This document shows, piece after piece, positions 1-8,740 of a stretch of DNA of 64,000 bases (position 1 is the first letter of the stretch; every line of letters begins with the position of its first letter). The position numbers and the translations under genes were made by a program. Below the pieces are notes generated by a model. The model saw only the letters and a program-made list of their open reading frames with translations. It did no database searches and was not told where the DNA came from. Location of the stretch: NCBI GenBank assembly GCA_964540765.1, contig CAZINW010000001.1:1-64000 (forward strand), read 5' to 3'. The stretch is from CAZJLN01 sp964540765 (GTDB taxonomy: Bacteria; Chloroflexota; Anaerolineae; Anaerolineales; Anaerolineaceae).

Positions 1-200
1 ACAAAAGACTGGTTCACTTTGCAGTGTGCGACGCGACAAATCCCATCGTCGCCTCAGATTTTCCTCGCATCAGTTTGTAAAGATCGCAAAGTTCACAACA
101 AAAATATACATACCCCTGATTAGTTTAATGCTCAAGTGTAAAGAATAACGGTTTTACCCTACATGAAAATATATGCAAGTAAATCCCACCAAAGAATTAA
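1..200. other. Left-edge intergenic region, nothing recognised
   Basis: AT-rich sequence downstream of the minus-strand HAD phosphatase. I see no open frame with a Shine-Dalgarno sequence, no RNA gene and no clear hairpin terminator. A neighbouring gene may begin outside the window. Confidence 0.4.
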
Positions 201-989
201 TTACCGCCCTGATATTGCCTTGATCACACCATTTAGACCATCAAACACATAGTCCGGTTGGAATGGCGAGGCTGGCAGATCTGCAAGCTTTGTTTCCCCG
301 GTTAAAACAAGCACTGTCGTCAACCTAGCAGTTTGTCCCAAGGCAATATCGGTATAGAGGCGGTCACCGATCATTGTCAGATCACCCGCCTGCAAACCCA
401 ATTCCCCGGCAACCATATCAATGATGATACGATTGGGTTTACCCACGATCAAATCCGGTTCACGCCCGGTGGATGCTTTCACCAAAGCCAGCATCGCTCC
501 GATGTCCGGGGCAAAACCGGTGCTGGTTGGGCAGTTAATGTCCGGGTGCGTGGCAATAAATGGCAAGCCACCAGCCAGGAAGCTGCACAAGCGGTTCACC
601 TTGTCATAGGTCAGGCTGGTGTCATAACCCAGCACAACCAGGTCCGGTTGATCCTGAACCAGGTGCAACCCTGCTTCCAGGAAAGTCTCATGCAGATCCT
701 GTGTGCCTACCAGGAAAATACGTTCATAAGCGGTTTTTTCCCGAATATACCTGGCAGTTGCATCGCCTGAGGTGAAGACACGCGCATCACTTTCACGAAT
801 ACCCAGTCGGATGAGTCTTTTGACATATTCTTTTCGACTTCGGGAAGAGTTATTTGTCAGGAAAATAAAGGGGAGCCGGCGCTTATTGAAGAGATCCAAT
901 AATTCCAATGCACCAGGCAGCAGATGATCACCCATGTAAAAGGTGCCATCCATATCCAGAAGGAACCCTTTAATGTCAGATAAATGCAT
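201..989 (-). CDS. HAD-IIA family phosphatase (NagD/p-nitrophenylphosphatase-like)
   Basis: Predicted cytoplasmic phosphatase of 262 residues acting on small phosphate esters; the true substrate cannot be told from sequence. Motif I is DMDGT (D12 nucleophile, D14), motif II is TNNSS near residue 45, motif III is the lysine of VGKPN near 184, and motif IV is GDRLYTD near 208-214. The large insert between motifs II and III is the C2 cap typical of the NagD subfamily, and the length fits that family. It is divergent from the copper genes that follow and stands alone in its direction. The ATG at 989 directly precedes the conserved N-terminus. Confidence 0.88.
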   Translation of the reverse strand: MHLSDIKGFLLDMDGTFYMGDHLLPGALELLDLFNKRRLPFIFLTNNSSRSRKEYVKRLIRLGIRESDARVFTSGDATARYIREKTAYERIFLVGTQDLHETFLEAGLHLVQDQPDLVVLGYDTSLTYDKVNRLCSFLAGGLPFIATHPDINCPTSTGFAPDIGAMLALVKASTGREPDLIVGKPNRIIIDMVAGELGLQAGDLTMIGDRLYTDIALGQTARLTTVLVLTGETKLADLPASPFQPDYVFDGLNGVIKAISGR

Positions 990-1012
990 TATTTCCTGTA
1001 TGGCCTTTAATA

Positions 1013-1041
1013 TTGACGATTCTTATCATAACAATTATATT
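1013..1041 (+). promoter_or_regulatory. Candidate sigma-70 promoter for the copper genes
   Basis: TTGACG at 1013-1018 and TATATT at 1036-1041 are separated by 17 bp and lie about 60 bp before the metal-binding protein. A second possible -10 (TG-T-TACAAT) is at 1057-1065. I could not identify a CsoR or CopY operator. Based only on motif match and spacing. Confidence 0.4.
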
Positions 1042-1102
1042 AATAAGGCTAAAGACTGTTACAATAAGTTTAACCGATAATTTTCGCTTGAAAGGAAAAA
1101 AT

Positions 1103-1309
1103 ATGCAATCCGTGCGCTACTTTATACCCAACATTAGTTGTGATCACTGCACACACAGGATCATCACGCGTTTGAATCAAATTCCAGGCATTGAAGATGT
1201 TGAAGCCTCGGTTGAGACAAAGGAAGTCCATGTGGACTTTGACACGCCGGCAACTGAAGAAGATATCATATCCGCGTTGATGGAGATCAACTACCCACCT
1301 GTCCAATAA
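1103..1309 (+). CDS. Heavy-metal-associated (HMA) domain protein, CopZ-like
   Basis: A 68-residue single HMA domain, the size of cytosolic copper chaperones. The metal-binding loop is ISCDHC, with the two cysteines in CxxC spacing, followed by a ferredoxin-like fold pattern ending in EEDIISALMEINYP. The ATG at 1103 is preferred over an upstream in-frame start at 1013 because it follows AAAGGAAAAA and starts exactly at the domain. It ends 7 bp before the copper ATPase, so the two are probably co-transcribed, and it may hand Cu(I) to the pump. The usual Met before the CxxC is Ile here, so the metal is not proven. Confidence 0.85.
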   Translation: MQSVRYFIPNISCDHCTHRIITRLNQIPGIEDVEASVETKEVHVDFDTPATEEDIISALMEINYPPVQ

Positions 1310-1316
1310 AACAACC

Positions 1317-3737
1317 ATGAAAGAAAACCACCAGATTACTCTACCTATTTTAGGCATGACATGTGCCAATTGCGTGGCTACCGTTGAAAAAAGCCTCACC
1401 AGGACAGATGGCGTTGAAACTGCAAACGTCAATCTCTCCTCTGAACGCGCATCTGTCATATTTGATCCCAATAAAACAGACCTGCAAACCTTGATCGCTC
1501 AAATCAAGGGTGCAGGTTATGATGTGGCATTGGGAGAAGCCAGCATCCTGGTACAGGGCTTGACCGATAATGCCGATACCTCCCGCATCGAGAAGTCTTT
1601 GAACACATTGGAAGGGGTTATTTCTACGCAGGTGAACCTCGCTTCGGAAAGAGTGATGGTACGGTATGTCCCAACACTGGTCAGCCAAAATGACCTGAGG
1701 CGTGAAATCCGAAAAACCGGGTTTAAGGTGATTGATGAGGGCAAGGATCTGCAAGATGCAGAAGAAGTTGCCCGCAAAAAGGAGATTGCGCATCAGAAGC
1801 ATCTCTTGATCGTGGGATTGATTTTCACCCTGCCACTGTTTATTACATCCATGGCAAGGGATCTTAACCTGCTCCCGATGAGCCTGGCGCATGCAATCTG
1901 GCTGGATTGGGCTTTTCTTGTGCTCGCCACCCCTGTCCAGTTTTATGTCGGTTGGCAATATTACATTAATGGATACAAAGCCCTGCGCAATGGATCCGCG
2001 AATATGGATGTTTTGGTGGCACTGGGCACCTCAGCCGCCTATTTTTACTCTGTGATTGTTGTTATTGGGGTGATCCCTGGACATGGTTTCTTTGAAACCT
2101 CAGCCGTGATCATTACCCTGGTTCGATTGGGCAAATATCTTGAAGCCAAAGCCAAGGGAGGCGCCGGGGACGCCATCCGCAAGTTGATGAATTTACGCCC
2201 CAAGAAGGCTGCCATCATTCGCAATGGAATTGAAGTGGAGGTGATGGCTGAAGAGGTGCAGGTTGGCGATCTCGTCATTGTCAGACCGGGGGAAAAGATG
2301 CCTGTGGACGGGGTGGTGGTGGATGGTCATTCCAGCGTGGACGAATCCATGCTGACAGGCGAATCCCTGCCTGTCGAAAAGAAGCCAGGTGACCCAGTAT
2401 TTGGTGCCACACTCAACAAATCAGGGCTGCTCAAGTTTGAAGCCAGCAAAATCGGTAAGGATACCGTCCTGTCGCAAATTATCAAGCTGGTGGAAAACGC
2501 ACAAGCCAGCAAGGCTCCCATCCAAAACCTGGCAGATAAGATCTCGGAGGTCTTTGTACCCATTGTGATTGGGATCGCCCTGCTCACATTTGCAATCTGG
2601 TACTTCTTCGTTCCGCTGCCTGCATCGGCAGGCATGACTTTGCTTGCCAGAGCCATCATCAATGCTGTTTCTGTGCTGGTAATTGCCTGCCCATGCGCCA
2701 TGGGACTGGCGACACCCACTGCTGTCATGGTCGGCACTGGAAAAGGCGCGGAAATGGGTATTCTCATCAAATCCAGCGAAAGTCTGGAGCGGGCAGGTGC
2801 CATTGACGTGGTGGTGTTGGACAAGACCGGAACGATCACACGCGGTCAGCCAAAAGTAAGCGACCTGATCGTCAAGAATTTTAACGGTGGCGCAGAGCGC
2901 TTACTGCAACTGGCTGCCTCTGTAGAGTCTGGCAGCGAGCACCCACTCGGGGAAGCGATTACTGCTGAAGCCAGTATACGTGGTATTCCGCTCAAAGAAA
3001 TGAATGCTTTCAAAACCCGCACAGGCAAAGGCATATTCGCTGAAGTGGATGGCAGCAAGATTGTCATTGGCAATCAAAAATTCCTGGAATCGCAAAACAT
3101 CATGACCGATGAATTTGCCCTGGATATCCAGGAGCTGGAAGGACAGGCAAAAACAGTCATCCTGGTGGCGGTGGATGGCAACCCGGTCGGGGCGATGGGC
3201 ATTACCGATACCTTGAAAGAGGGATCCATCGAAGCCGTGAAAATGCTGCATGGGATGGGACTTGAAGTGGCGATGATCACCGGGGATAATCAGCGCACCG
3301 CAGAGGCAATTGCAGCCCAGGTGGGGATTGACCAGGTATTGGCCAATGTTTTACCGGGTGAGAAAGCCAACCAGGTCAAAAAGATCCAAGAAGAAGGGGG
3401 GGTTGTTGCCATGGTGGGTGATGGAATTAACGATGCGCCAGCATTGACCCAGGCAGATGTCGGGATCGCCATCGGCACAGGAACGGACGTGGCAATCGCT
3501 TCCGCCCCGGTGGTTTTGATCAGCGGAGATCTGCGCAGTGTCCCGCGTGCCATCAGCCTTTCACGCAAAACCCTCAAAACGATCAAGCAAAATCTGTTTT
3601 GGGCTTTCTTTTACAATATGATCCTGATACCGGCAGCAGCGCTGGGCCTCTTAAATCCCATGCTGGCAGCGGCTGCCATGTCCTTTAGCAGTATTTTTGT
3701 GGTTACAAACAGTCTTCGTCTGAAAAAATTCAAATAA
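1317..3737 (+). CDS. copA: Copper-translocating P1B-type ATPase
   Basis: An 806-residue membrane pump predicted to export Cu(I) at the cost of ATP. The first HMA domain has GMTCANC at residues 13-19. A second HMA-like domain (about 76-140) has the fold pattern but carries GLTDNADT where the CxxC should be, so it probably cannot bind metal. The core holds the TGES actuator loop (about 347-350), the CPC transmembrane metal site (458-460), the phosphorylated aspartate in DKTGT (D502), the SEHP nucleotide-binding motif and GDGINDAP. CPC plus HMA points to Cu(I)/Ag(I). It has no good Shine-Dalgarno and is probably translated by coupling to the small HMA gene upstream. It converges on rnhA with only 5 bp between stops. 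Confidence 0.93.
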   Translation: MKENHQITLPILGMTCANCVATVEKSLTRTDGVETANVNLSSERASVIFDPNKTDLQTLIAQIKGAGYDVALGEASILVQGLTDNADTSRIEKSLNTLEGVISTQVNLASERVMVRYVPTLVSQNDLRREIRKTGFKVIDEGKDLQDAEEVARKKEIAHQKHLLIVGLIFTLPLFITSMARDLNLLPMSLAHAIWLDWAFLVLATPVQFYVGWQYYINGYKALRNGSANMDVLVALGTSAAYFYSVIVVIGVIPGHGFFETSAVIITLVRLGKYLEAKAKGGAGDAIRKLMNLRPKKAAIIRNGIEVEVMAEEVQVGDLVIVRPGEKMPVDGVVVDGHSSVDESMLTGESLPVEKKPGDPVFGATLNKSGLLKFEASKIGKDTVLSQIIKLVENAQASKAPIQNLADKISEVFVPIVIGIALLTFAIWYFFVPLPASAGMTLLARAIINAVSVLVIACPCAMGLATPTAVMVGTGKGAEMGILIKSSESLERAGAIDVVVLDKTGTITRGQPKVSDLIVKNFNGGAERLLQLAASVESGSEHPLGEAITAEASIRGIPLKEMNAFKTRTGKGIFAEVDGSKIVIGNQKFLESQNIMTDEFALDIQELEGQAKTVILVAVDGNPVGAMGITDTLKEGSIEAVKMLHGMGLEVAMITGDNQRTAEAIAAQVGIDQVLANVLPGEKANQVKKIQEEGGVVAMVGDGINDAPALTQADVGIAIGTGTDVAIASAPVVLISGDLRSVPRAISLSRKTLKTIKQNLFWAFFYNMILIPAAALGLLNPMLAAAAMSFSSIFVVTNSLRLKKFK

Positions 3738-3742
3738 ACAAT

Positions 3743-4186
3743 TTAGCGATTTTGTCGGAAAATTGCCCTGCGTGCCAGGCGGTCCACCTTTTCATTCCAA
3801 AAATTGCCATAGTGCCCCTTGACCCAATGCCAGGCGACGTCATGCCTGTCAATCTCAGCATCAAGCGCCTGCCATAGATCCAGGTTGGCGAGCTGACCTC
3901 CCTTGCGTTTCCATAAACGTGCTTTCCAGTCGTCCATCCATTCGGTGATACCCCGTTTCAGATATTCAGAATCCGTATAGAGATGGATATTACTAGAGTG
4001 TTTCAGTGATTTCAAGGCTTGCAGGGCTGCGGTCAGTTCCATGCGGTTGTTGGTAGTGTTGTCGGATACACCCGAAAGAGAGCGCTCCCTGCCATTTTCG
4101 TTGATAATGGCAGCCCAACCACCCGGTCCGGGATTGCCCCAGCATGATCCATCTGTATAAATCGTCACCTGGGGTTTTTCAATCAT
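3743..4186 (-). CDS. rnhA: Ribonuclease HI
   Basis: A 147-residue enzyme that cleaves the RNA strand of RNA-DNA hybrids, for example R-loops and primers. The four catalytic carboxylates are visible: D12 in TDGSCWGNPG, E50 in NNRMEL, D72 in YTDSEY and D135 in KVDRLA; H125 is in VKGHYG. The length matches E. coli RNase HI without an extra hybrid-binding domain. A TTG codon at 4189 could extend it by one residue, but the ATG at 4186 is the likely start. It overlaps the stop of the upstream solute-binding protein by 8 bp, so translation is probably coupled. Confidence 0.92.
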   Translation of the reverse strand: MIEKPQVTIYTDGSCWGNPGPGGWAAIINENGRERSLSGVSDNTTNNRMELTAALQALKSLKHSSNIHLYTDSEYLKRGITEWMDDWKARLWKRKGGQLANLDLWQALDAEIDRHDVAWHWVKGHYGNFWNEKVDRLARRAIFRQNR

Positions 4187-5615
4187 CAAAGCTCATTTCA
4201 TTTATTTCCAGGAGGGTGTCATCCAGCATCTGCAGAACAGTTGGCAGGCTGCCAGATTCAAGCATAAGAGCGCGCCAGAAAGCATCCTGCAGTAGCATGC
4301 TCTCGGGTCCCCATTTCTGGCGGTTTGGCACAAAGTAGATGGCAGGGTCCATCTGGCTGATGTGAGACCACTGCGCAGAATTTTGCACGGATTGCATGGC
4401 AGTGTTGCTGAGCGGCCAGGAACCGCTCACCCCAGTAAAACTTTGCTGGACCGGATCAGATGCCATCCAGCGGACAAATAGCCATGAAGCCAGTTGAACC
4501 TCAGGCTTGTCAACAGAGATAATATAGGAAGGACCGCTGAACAGCAATGAGCCCTTCCCGTCCGTTGAGGGATAAGGCAGCATCAGCCATTCATCCTCGG
4601 ATTCAATCAAGGATAAGACATTCAATTGCTGCCCAATATTTGCCGAGTCTCCGGCATAAAACAGAGCATAACGCTCTGCAAAATAATTGTATGGCAGCGG
4701 CTGCCTGCCTACCCAAGCGCAACCTTCATCATACAAGGATTTCATATTGCCGAACGCCATCTCACCTGCTATATTATTAAATTCAGGGGTTTCATCCAGC
4801 GCAATTTGTGCGACGCCTACGGCATGAAACCAACTTAGAACCGAGTTTGATGAAAGGTTAAGCAGAAGCCCACCAGTGCCATCATTATCAGCACTATTAT
4901 CTTTAAGCAAAGCCTGATAGGCAGCACAGGACTGCTCACGCAATTGTTCAAATGTAGTTGGTGGAGCATTAAAACCCAGCTCCTTTGCCCAGGTCACATT
5001 GTAGAAGAGAACATCTGCTGACACAAATGCCGGGAAACCAATCATTCTGGTTCCAACTTTCTGCATATCCAGAAAATAGGATGGGATATCTGCAAGGGTT
5101 TCTTCATCCAATCCCCACTTTTCATCAGTGATGAACTGGCTGATGTCCAGCCAGAAATGATTTCCATCCAACTGCTCCGCCTGGTAGGGATTTAGAACCA
5201 CAATTTCGGGCACGGAGGATTCCGCGATACTCGTTTCGAGGGAGTCAAATAGGTCATCGGCACCACCCCTGGCAAGCAATGTCACAGAAATACCCCATTC
5301 GTTCGTTTGATTGAACTCATTGACCAATTCTTGTAAGCGTACGGCAGTCTCATCCTGCCATGGATGCATCAAGGTGATATTAATCCCTTTTAATAGGTCA
5401 TCACCAACATCCAGATAGGCTGCCCGCGTAGGTGTTGGCACAGGCACCTTCTCCGTTGCTGTCTTTGCGGTTTGAACAATCCTGGTTGGAAGAGTTTTTG
5501 TTCCTGTTGTTGCCGTTGGAGGTGTCTTATTGGATTGACTGCATGCAGAAACAAGCACAAGACAGACTAAAGCGACAATTAATGACCGCTTCATGTGAAA
5601 TTTTCTTTTTTTCAT
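4179..5615 (-). CDS. Extracellular solute-binding lipoprotein (ABC transporter type 1 family)
   Basis: A 478-residue lipoprotein with a type II signal peptide: basic start, hydrophobic stretch and lipobox LVSAC, then a Ser/Thr/Pro-rich linker. The body has the pattern of sugar-binding proteins of the MalE/UgpB type (ITLMHPWQDETAVRLQELV, then an IVVLNP strand). The ligand is unknown. No permease or ATPase gene is adjacent; instead it sits between a site-2 protease and RNase HI, so it must use a transporter encoded elsewhere or act as a sensor. Possible starts are GTG 5618, ATG 5615 and ATG 5594; 5615 follows AGGATA. Confidence 0.8.
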   Translation of the reverse strand: MKKRKFHMKRSLIVALVCLVLVSACSQSNKTPPTATTGTKTLPTRIVQTAKTATEKVPVPTPTRAAYLDVGDDLLKGINITLMHPWQDETAVRLQELVNEFNQTNEWGISVTLLARGGADDLFDSLETSIAESSVPEIVVLNPYQAEQLDGNHFWLDISQFITDEKWGLDEETLADIPSYFLDMQKVGTRMIGFPAFVSADVLFYNVTWAKELGFNAPPTTFEQLREQSCAAYQALLKDNSADNDGTGGLLLNLSSNSVLSWFHAVGVAQIALDETPEFNNIAGEMAFGNMKSLYDEGCAWVGRQPLPYNYFAERYALFYAGDSANIGQQLNVLSLIESEDEWLMLPYPSTDGKGSLLFSGPSYIISVDKPEVQLASWLFVRWMASDPVQQSFTGVSGSWPLSNTAMQSVQNSAQWSHISQMDPAIYFVPNRQKWGPESMLLQDAFWRALMLESGSLPTVLQMLDDTLLEINEMSFDD

Positions 5616-5619
5616 CACA

Positions 5620-6852
5620 CTATCCTGTAACGATCATCAAAGGAACAGGAATAAAAATCAAGACAAAAATTATGCAAACCAATATCGCCAGCATTTTGCG
5701 CTTTTTATCAATCGTGGTGATCTGATCCAAAGGTTCAGCATACCGTCTACCCATGAGGAAGATCAAAGCAGCCCATAGCCACCATCCATTCCATGCAAAG
5801 CCAAGTACGACCAGTATAACGATGATCAGGGGCTGGATTATTTGTGCAACTTTCCGACCAGCAAACACCTGGAATACATGTCCCCCATCAAATTGACCGG
5901 CTGGGATCAAATTAAGCATGGTTATCAGCAGTCCCACCCAGCCTGCCCACGCCACCGGGTGGATGATAACGTCAATGCCGCCCAAAGGCAGCGGTCTGCC
6001 AGTGAAAAAGAAACCCAACCAGTAAGCCAAGGGAGACAGACCTCCAAAATCAGCCGGTTGGGGCAGCCATTTTCCAAAGACAATGAACTTTGCCAGCAGA
6101 TAAAAGATCGAATTACCTTCCAGTTGATATCCCATGCCTTCGGGAATACTGGCTGGGATGACATCCAGGCTTGATAAACTCAAACCAATGAAAAGGACAG
6201 GGATTGCCACAAGCAATCCTGCCAGGGGTCCAGCAATGGCAATATCGAACAACTGCTTGCGGTTCCTCGGGATCTCCTTCATGTTGATGAACGCGCCCAT
6301 GGTGCCTACCAGGCTCATTGGAAATGGAATGAAATACGGCAGGGAGACGTTTACCTTGTGATGCCTCCCCATCAAGTAGTGACCAAATTCATGCGTTCCC
6401 AGGATTGCCAGGAAGCTGACAGCAAAAGGCCAGCCCTGCCAGAGGAACTTCAAGATACCGCCAATCGTGATCGAACTGGCAAATGGATCCGCCTCAGCAA
6501 CAAACGAAGCACCTGCATACAAGACTGACAGAAAGGTCAAGCCAAACAAGAGGATATTGACCCAAAGCTTGCCATTCTTAGGTTTTGCCATGGAATGAAC
6601 TATCAATATTTCCTGTCTTTTTCCATCCCACCGAAATATGGGGGGTAACTGCAGTGGCTGCAATTTTTCAAAAAGCCAGGTATGTGCCTGTTCACTATCT
6701 CTTTTTAATAACCCCTGGTACCTGGCAAAATAACCCTGCTGCCTGCCACCCATCGTGAGTGCATCAATCATAAAAATCTCGCTCACATAACGGGTAACCA
6801 GTTCAGTGTTTGCCTGTGTATCTGCCGCTTCCAAATCTGTTCTAGTATCCAT
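5620..6852 (-). CDS. Site-2 protease family membrane metalloprotease (M50)
   Basis: A 410-residue intramembrane zinc protease. An N-terminal soluble part of about 95 residues precedes several hydrophobic segments. The zinc motif HEFGH is at 154-158 and the second conserved motif, NLIPAGQFDGGHV, is near residue 312, where the Asp supplies the third ligand. In the family such proteases cut membrane-bound regulators or substrates; the target here is unknown. It ends 4 bp before the solute-binding lipoprotein and shares its direction, so the three genes down to rnhA look like one transcript. Confidence 0.87.
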   Translation of the reverse strand: MDTRTDLEAADTQANTELVTRYVSEIFMIDALTMGGRQQGYFARYQGLLKRDSEQAHTWLFEKLQPLQLPPIFRWDGKRQEILIVHSMAKPKNGKLWVNILLFGLTFLSVLYAGASFVAEADPFASSITIGGILKFLWQGWPFAVSFLAILGTHEFGHYLMGRHHKVNVSLPYFIPFPMSLVGTMGAFINMKEIPRNRKQLFDIAIAGPLAGLLVAIPVLFIGLSLSSLDVIPASIPEGMGYQLEGNSIFYLLAKFIVFGKWLPQPADFGGLSPLAYWLGFFFTGRPLPLGGIDVIIHPVAWAGWVGLLITMLNLIPAGQFDGGHVFQVFAGRKVAQIIQPLIIVILVVLGFAWNGWWLWAALIFLMGRRYAEPLDQITTIDKKRKMLAILVCIIFVLIFIPVPLMIVTG

Positions 6853-7003
6853 TTCTCAACTCTACGAACCTGCTGATCAATTTCCCTTATTAAACCACAT
6901 TTTGGCTGCGTTGTTGGTCAGCAATTATACATGCTATGGGATTGCGTTGATGTCTCGATTAAAGAGATATTTGGCAGGTTCCCCTGCATATTTAAGACGA
7001 TCA

Positions 7004-7097
7004 CGGGAATGGATGGGGGTCGAACCCACCACAGCTCGCAAAGCGACCTGTCACCGATTTTGAAGACCGGGAAGCCCACCGGGACCTTACCACTCCC
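7004..7097 (-). tRNA. selC: tRNA-Sec (anticodon TCA)
   Basis: On the minus strand this 94-nt sequence folds as a selenocysteine tRNA. It has an 8-bp acceptor stem (GGGAGTGG with CCATTCCC), a 6-bp D stem with a 4-nt loop (AGGTCC-CGGT-GGGCTT), an anticodon stem CCGGT/ATCGG with loop CTTCAAA giving anticodon TCA, and a long variable arm (ACAGGTCGC-TTT-GCGAGCTGT, one mismatch). The T stem-loop contains GGGTTCGACCCCC. The 8-bp acceptor, long D stem and long variable arm are the known hallmarks of bacterial tRNA-Sec. CCA is not encoded. None of selA, selB or selD is in this window. Confidence 0.93.
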
Positions 7098-7183
7098 ACT
7101 GACAAGGATATCGAAAGCCCTTTGAAATGTCAACCACGAATTCCGACAATTCAGATTCTTTTTCTTGTCAGGCACACCTGTTG

Positions 7184-7189
7184 TATAAT
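7184..7189 (+). promoter_or_regulatory. Possible -10 box for the GH13 gene
   Basis: A perfect TATAAT lies 39 bp before the GH13 start. No convincing -35 is found at 16-18 bp; TTGTCA at 7165-7170 is only 13 bp away. Weak support. Confidence 0.3.
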
Positions 7190-7228
7190 TTTAAGTTGTT
7201 TATTCAATGCAAGAGAGGAATTTCTTAA

Positions 7229-8677
7229 ATGTCAGAACTTGATCGAACCCCTGATTGGGTTAAGCATGCCGTTTTTTACCAGATTTTTCCTGACCGTTTT
7301 GCCAGCAGTGAAGATGTGGTTAAGCCGGACAATTTTGAGCCATGGGATATCCCACCGACAATCAATGGCTTTAAAGGCGGCGACCTTTTGGGCATCTATG
7401 AAAAGCTGGATTACCTGGAAGACCTGGGCATCACAGCCATCTACCTGAACCCCATCTTTCAATCTGCCAGCAATCACCGCTATCACACCCATGATTATTA
7501 CCAGGTGGACCCCCTGCTGGGTGGAAATTCAGCCTTTGAAGTACTTTTAAAAGCTGCCCACCGACGCAATATCCATATTGTTCTCGACGGCGTCTTCAAT
7601 CATGCCAGCCGTGGATTTTATCAGTTCAATCATATACTCGAAACAGGCGAAAATTCGCCCTACCTGCACTGGTTTGACATCTACGGTTTTCCTCTGCATG
7701 CCTATGACGGAAAACCGAATTACCGCTGCTGGTGGTCGCTCCCCGCGCTGCCCGAATTTAATACAGACAACCCTCAAGTGCGCAAATACTTGCTGGATAT
7801 CGCCCGCTATTGGGTTGATCAGGGTATTGATGGCTGGCGCCTGGATGTCCCCTTTGAGATTGACGATGATGATTTTTGGCGCGATTTCCGCAGTGTCGTA
7901 AAAACCGGCAATCCTGATGCATACATTGTTGGTGAGATCCCTTCTGAAGCACAACGCTGGTTAAAGGGTGACATGTTTGACGCGGTCATGAACTACCAGT
8001 TTACACTCATGTGCCTGGAGTTCTTCGGTGGGAACACGATTGACTACTCCCTGGCTGAAGGGATGATGGGTTTTTCCGGGATAAAGCAAATAAATGCCAA
8101 TGCTTTCATGCAGCGTAGTGCTGAATTGCTCAAGTTGTACCCTGATGAATTTTCACTGGCGCAGATGAACCTGCTTGACAGCCATGATATGCCACGCTTT
8201 CTCAGCCTGGTCCGTAATGACAAAGAAAAATTTTATCTGGCTTCACTTTTCCAAATGACCTACCCGGGAGCACCCTGCATTTATTATGGGGACGAAATTG
8301 GTCTTTTCGGCGGTAAAGACCCGGAATGTCGTAAATCTTTCCCGTGGGATGAAACGCGCTGGGATCATGATCTTCACAATAGAGTGAGGGAACTCATTCA
8401 ACTGCGCCACGCCATTCCAGCACTCAGGACAGGTGAATACCTGCCCTTACTGACTGAAGCGGGATTAATTGCCTATTTACGCAAAGACCCGAATGATTGC
8501 GCGATTGTGATCATCAATACAGATCCCGCTGCTCATGAACTCACAATCCCAGTGCAGAGTATTCTTGAGGATGGCACTGAACTGCAAGATCAATTGGGAG
8601 AGCTGCATGTATCTGTGGTCAATGGTGCTCTCAGAAACCTGCACATACCTGCTCAGACAGGTTTAATCATGGCATAA
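7229..8677 (+). CDS. Glycoside hydrolase family 13 (alpha-amylase/neopullulanase-like)
   Basis: A 482-residue cytoplasmic enzyme (no signal peptide) predicted to hydrolyse alpha-1,4 or alpha-1,6 glucosidic bonds in maltodextrins or related oligosaccharides. The GH13 (beta/alpha)8 signatures are in order: DGVFNH near 120, GWRLDVP with nucleophile D206, IVGEIPS with acid/base E236, and LLDSHDMPRF with D320. The start VFYQIFPDRF is typical of the cyclomaltodextrinase/neopullulanase subgroup, but the long N-terminal beta domain of many of those enzymes is missing, so the exact activity is open. A clear Shine-Dalgarno (GAGAGGAA) lies before the ATG and a terminator follows. Confidence 0.9.
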   Translation: MSELDRTPDWVKHAVFYQIFPDRFASSEDVVKPDNFEPWDIPPTINGFKGGDLLGIYEKLDYLEDLGITAIYLNPIFQSASNHRYHTHDYYQVDPLLGGNSAFEVLLKAAHRRNIHIVLDGVFNHASRGFYQFNHILETGENSPYLHWFDIYGFPLHAYDGKPNYRCWWSLPALPEFNTDNPQVRKYLLDIARYWVDQGIDGWRLDVPFEIDDDDFWRDFRSVVKTGNPDAYIVGEIPSEAQRWLKGDMFDAVMNYQFTLMCLEFFGGNTIDYSLAEGMMGFSGIKQINANAFMQRSAELLKLYPDEFSLAQMNLLDSHDMPRFLSLVRNDKEKFYLASLFQMTYPGAPCIYYGDEIGLFGGKDPECRKSFPWDETRWDHDLHNRVRELIQLRHAIPALRTGEYLPLLTEAGLIAYLRKDPNDCAIVIINTDPAAHELTIPVQSILEDGTELQDQLGELHVSVVNGALRNLHIPAQTGLIMA

Positions 8678-8697
8678 ACCACCCACAATTTTTATTG

Positions 8698-8727
8698 AGG
8701 CATCCTGAATGGGTGCCTTTTTTATTT
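8698..8727 (+). terminator. Rho-independent terminator after the GH13 gene
   Basis: An 8-bp stem (AGGCATCC with GGGTGCCT, one G-T pair), loop TGAAT, then a run of six or more T. It lies between the convergent GH13 and PAP2 genes. Confidence 0.78.
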
Positions 8728-8740
8728 TGATGACCGGATA

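Noticed and set aside
333..770. Plus-strand 145-codon frame opposite the HAD phosphatase
   Set aside because: Shadow of a gene with complete HAD motifs on the other strand.
1350..1958. Minus-strand 202-codon frame opposite copA
   Set aside because: Antisense to a clear P-type ATPase; no ribosome-binding site or recognisable domain.
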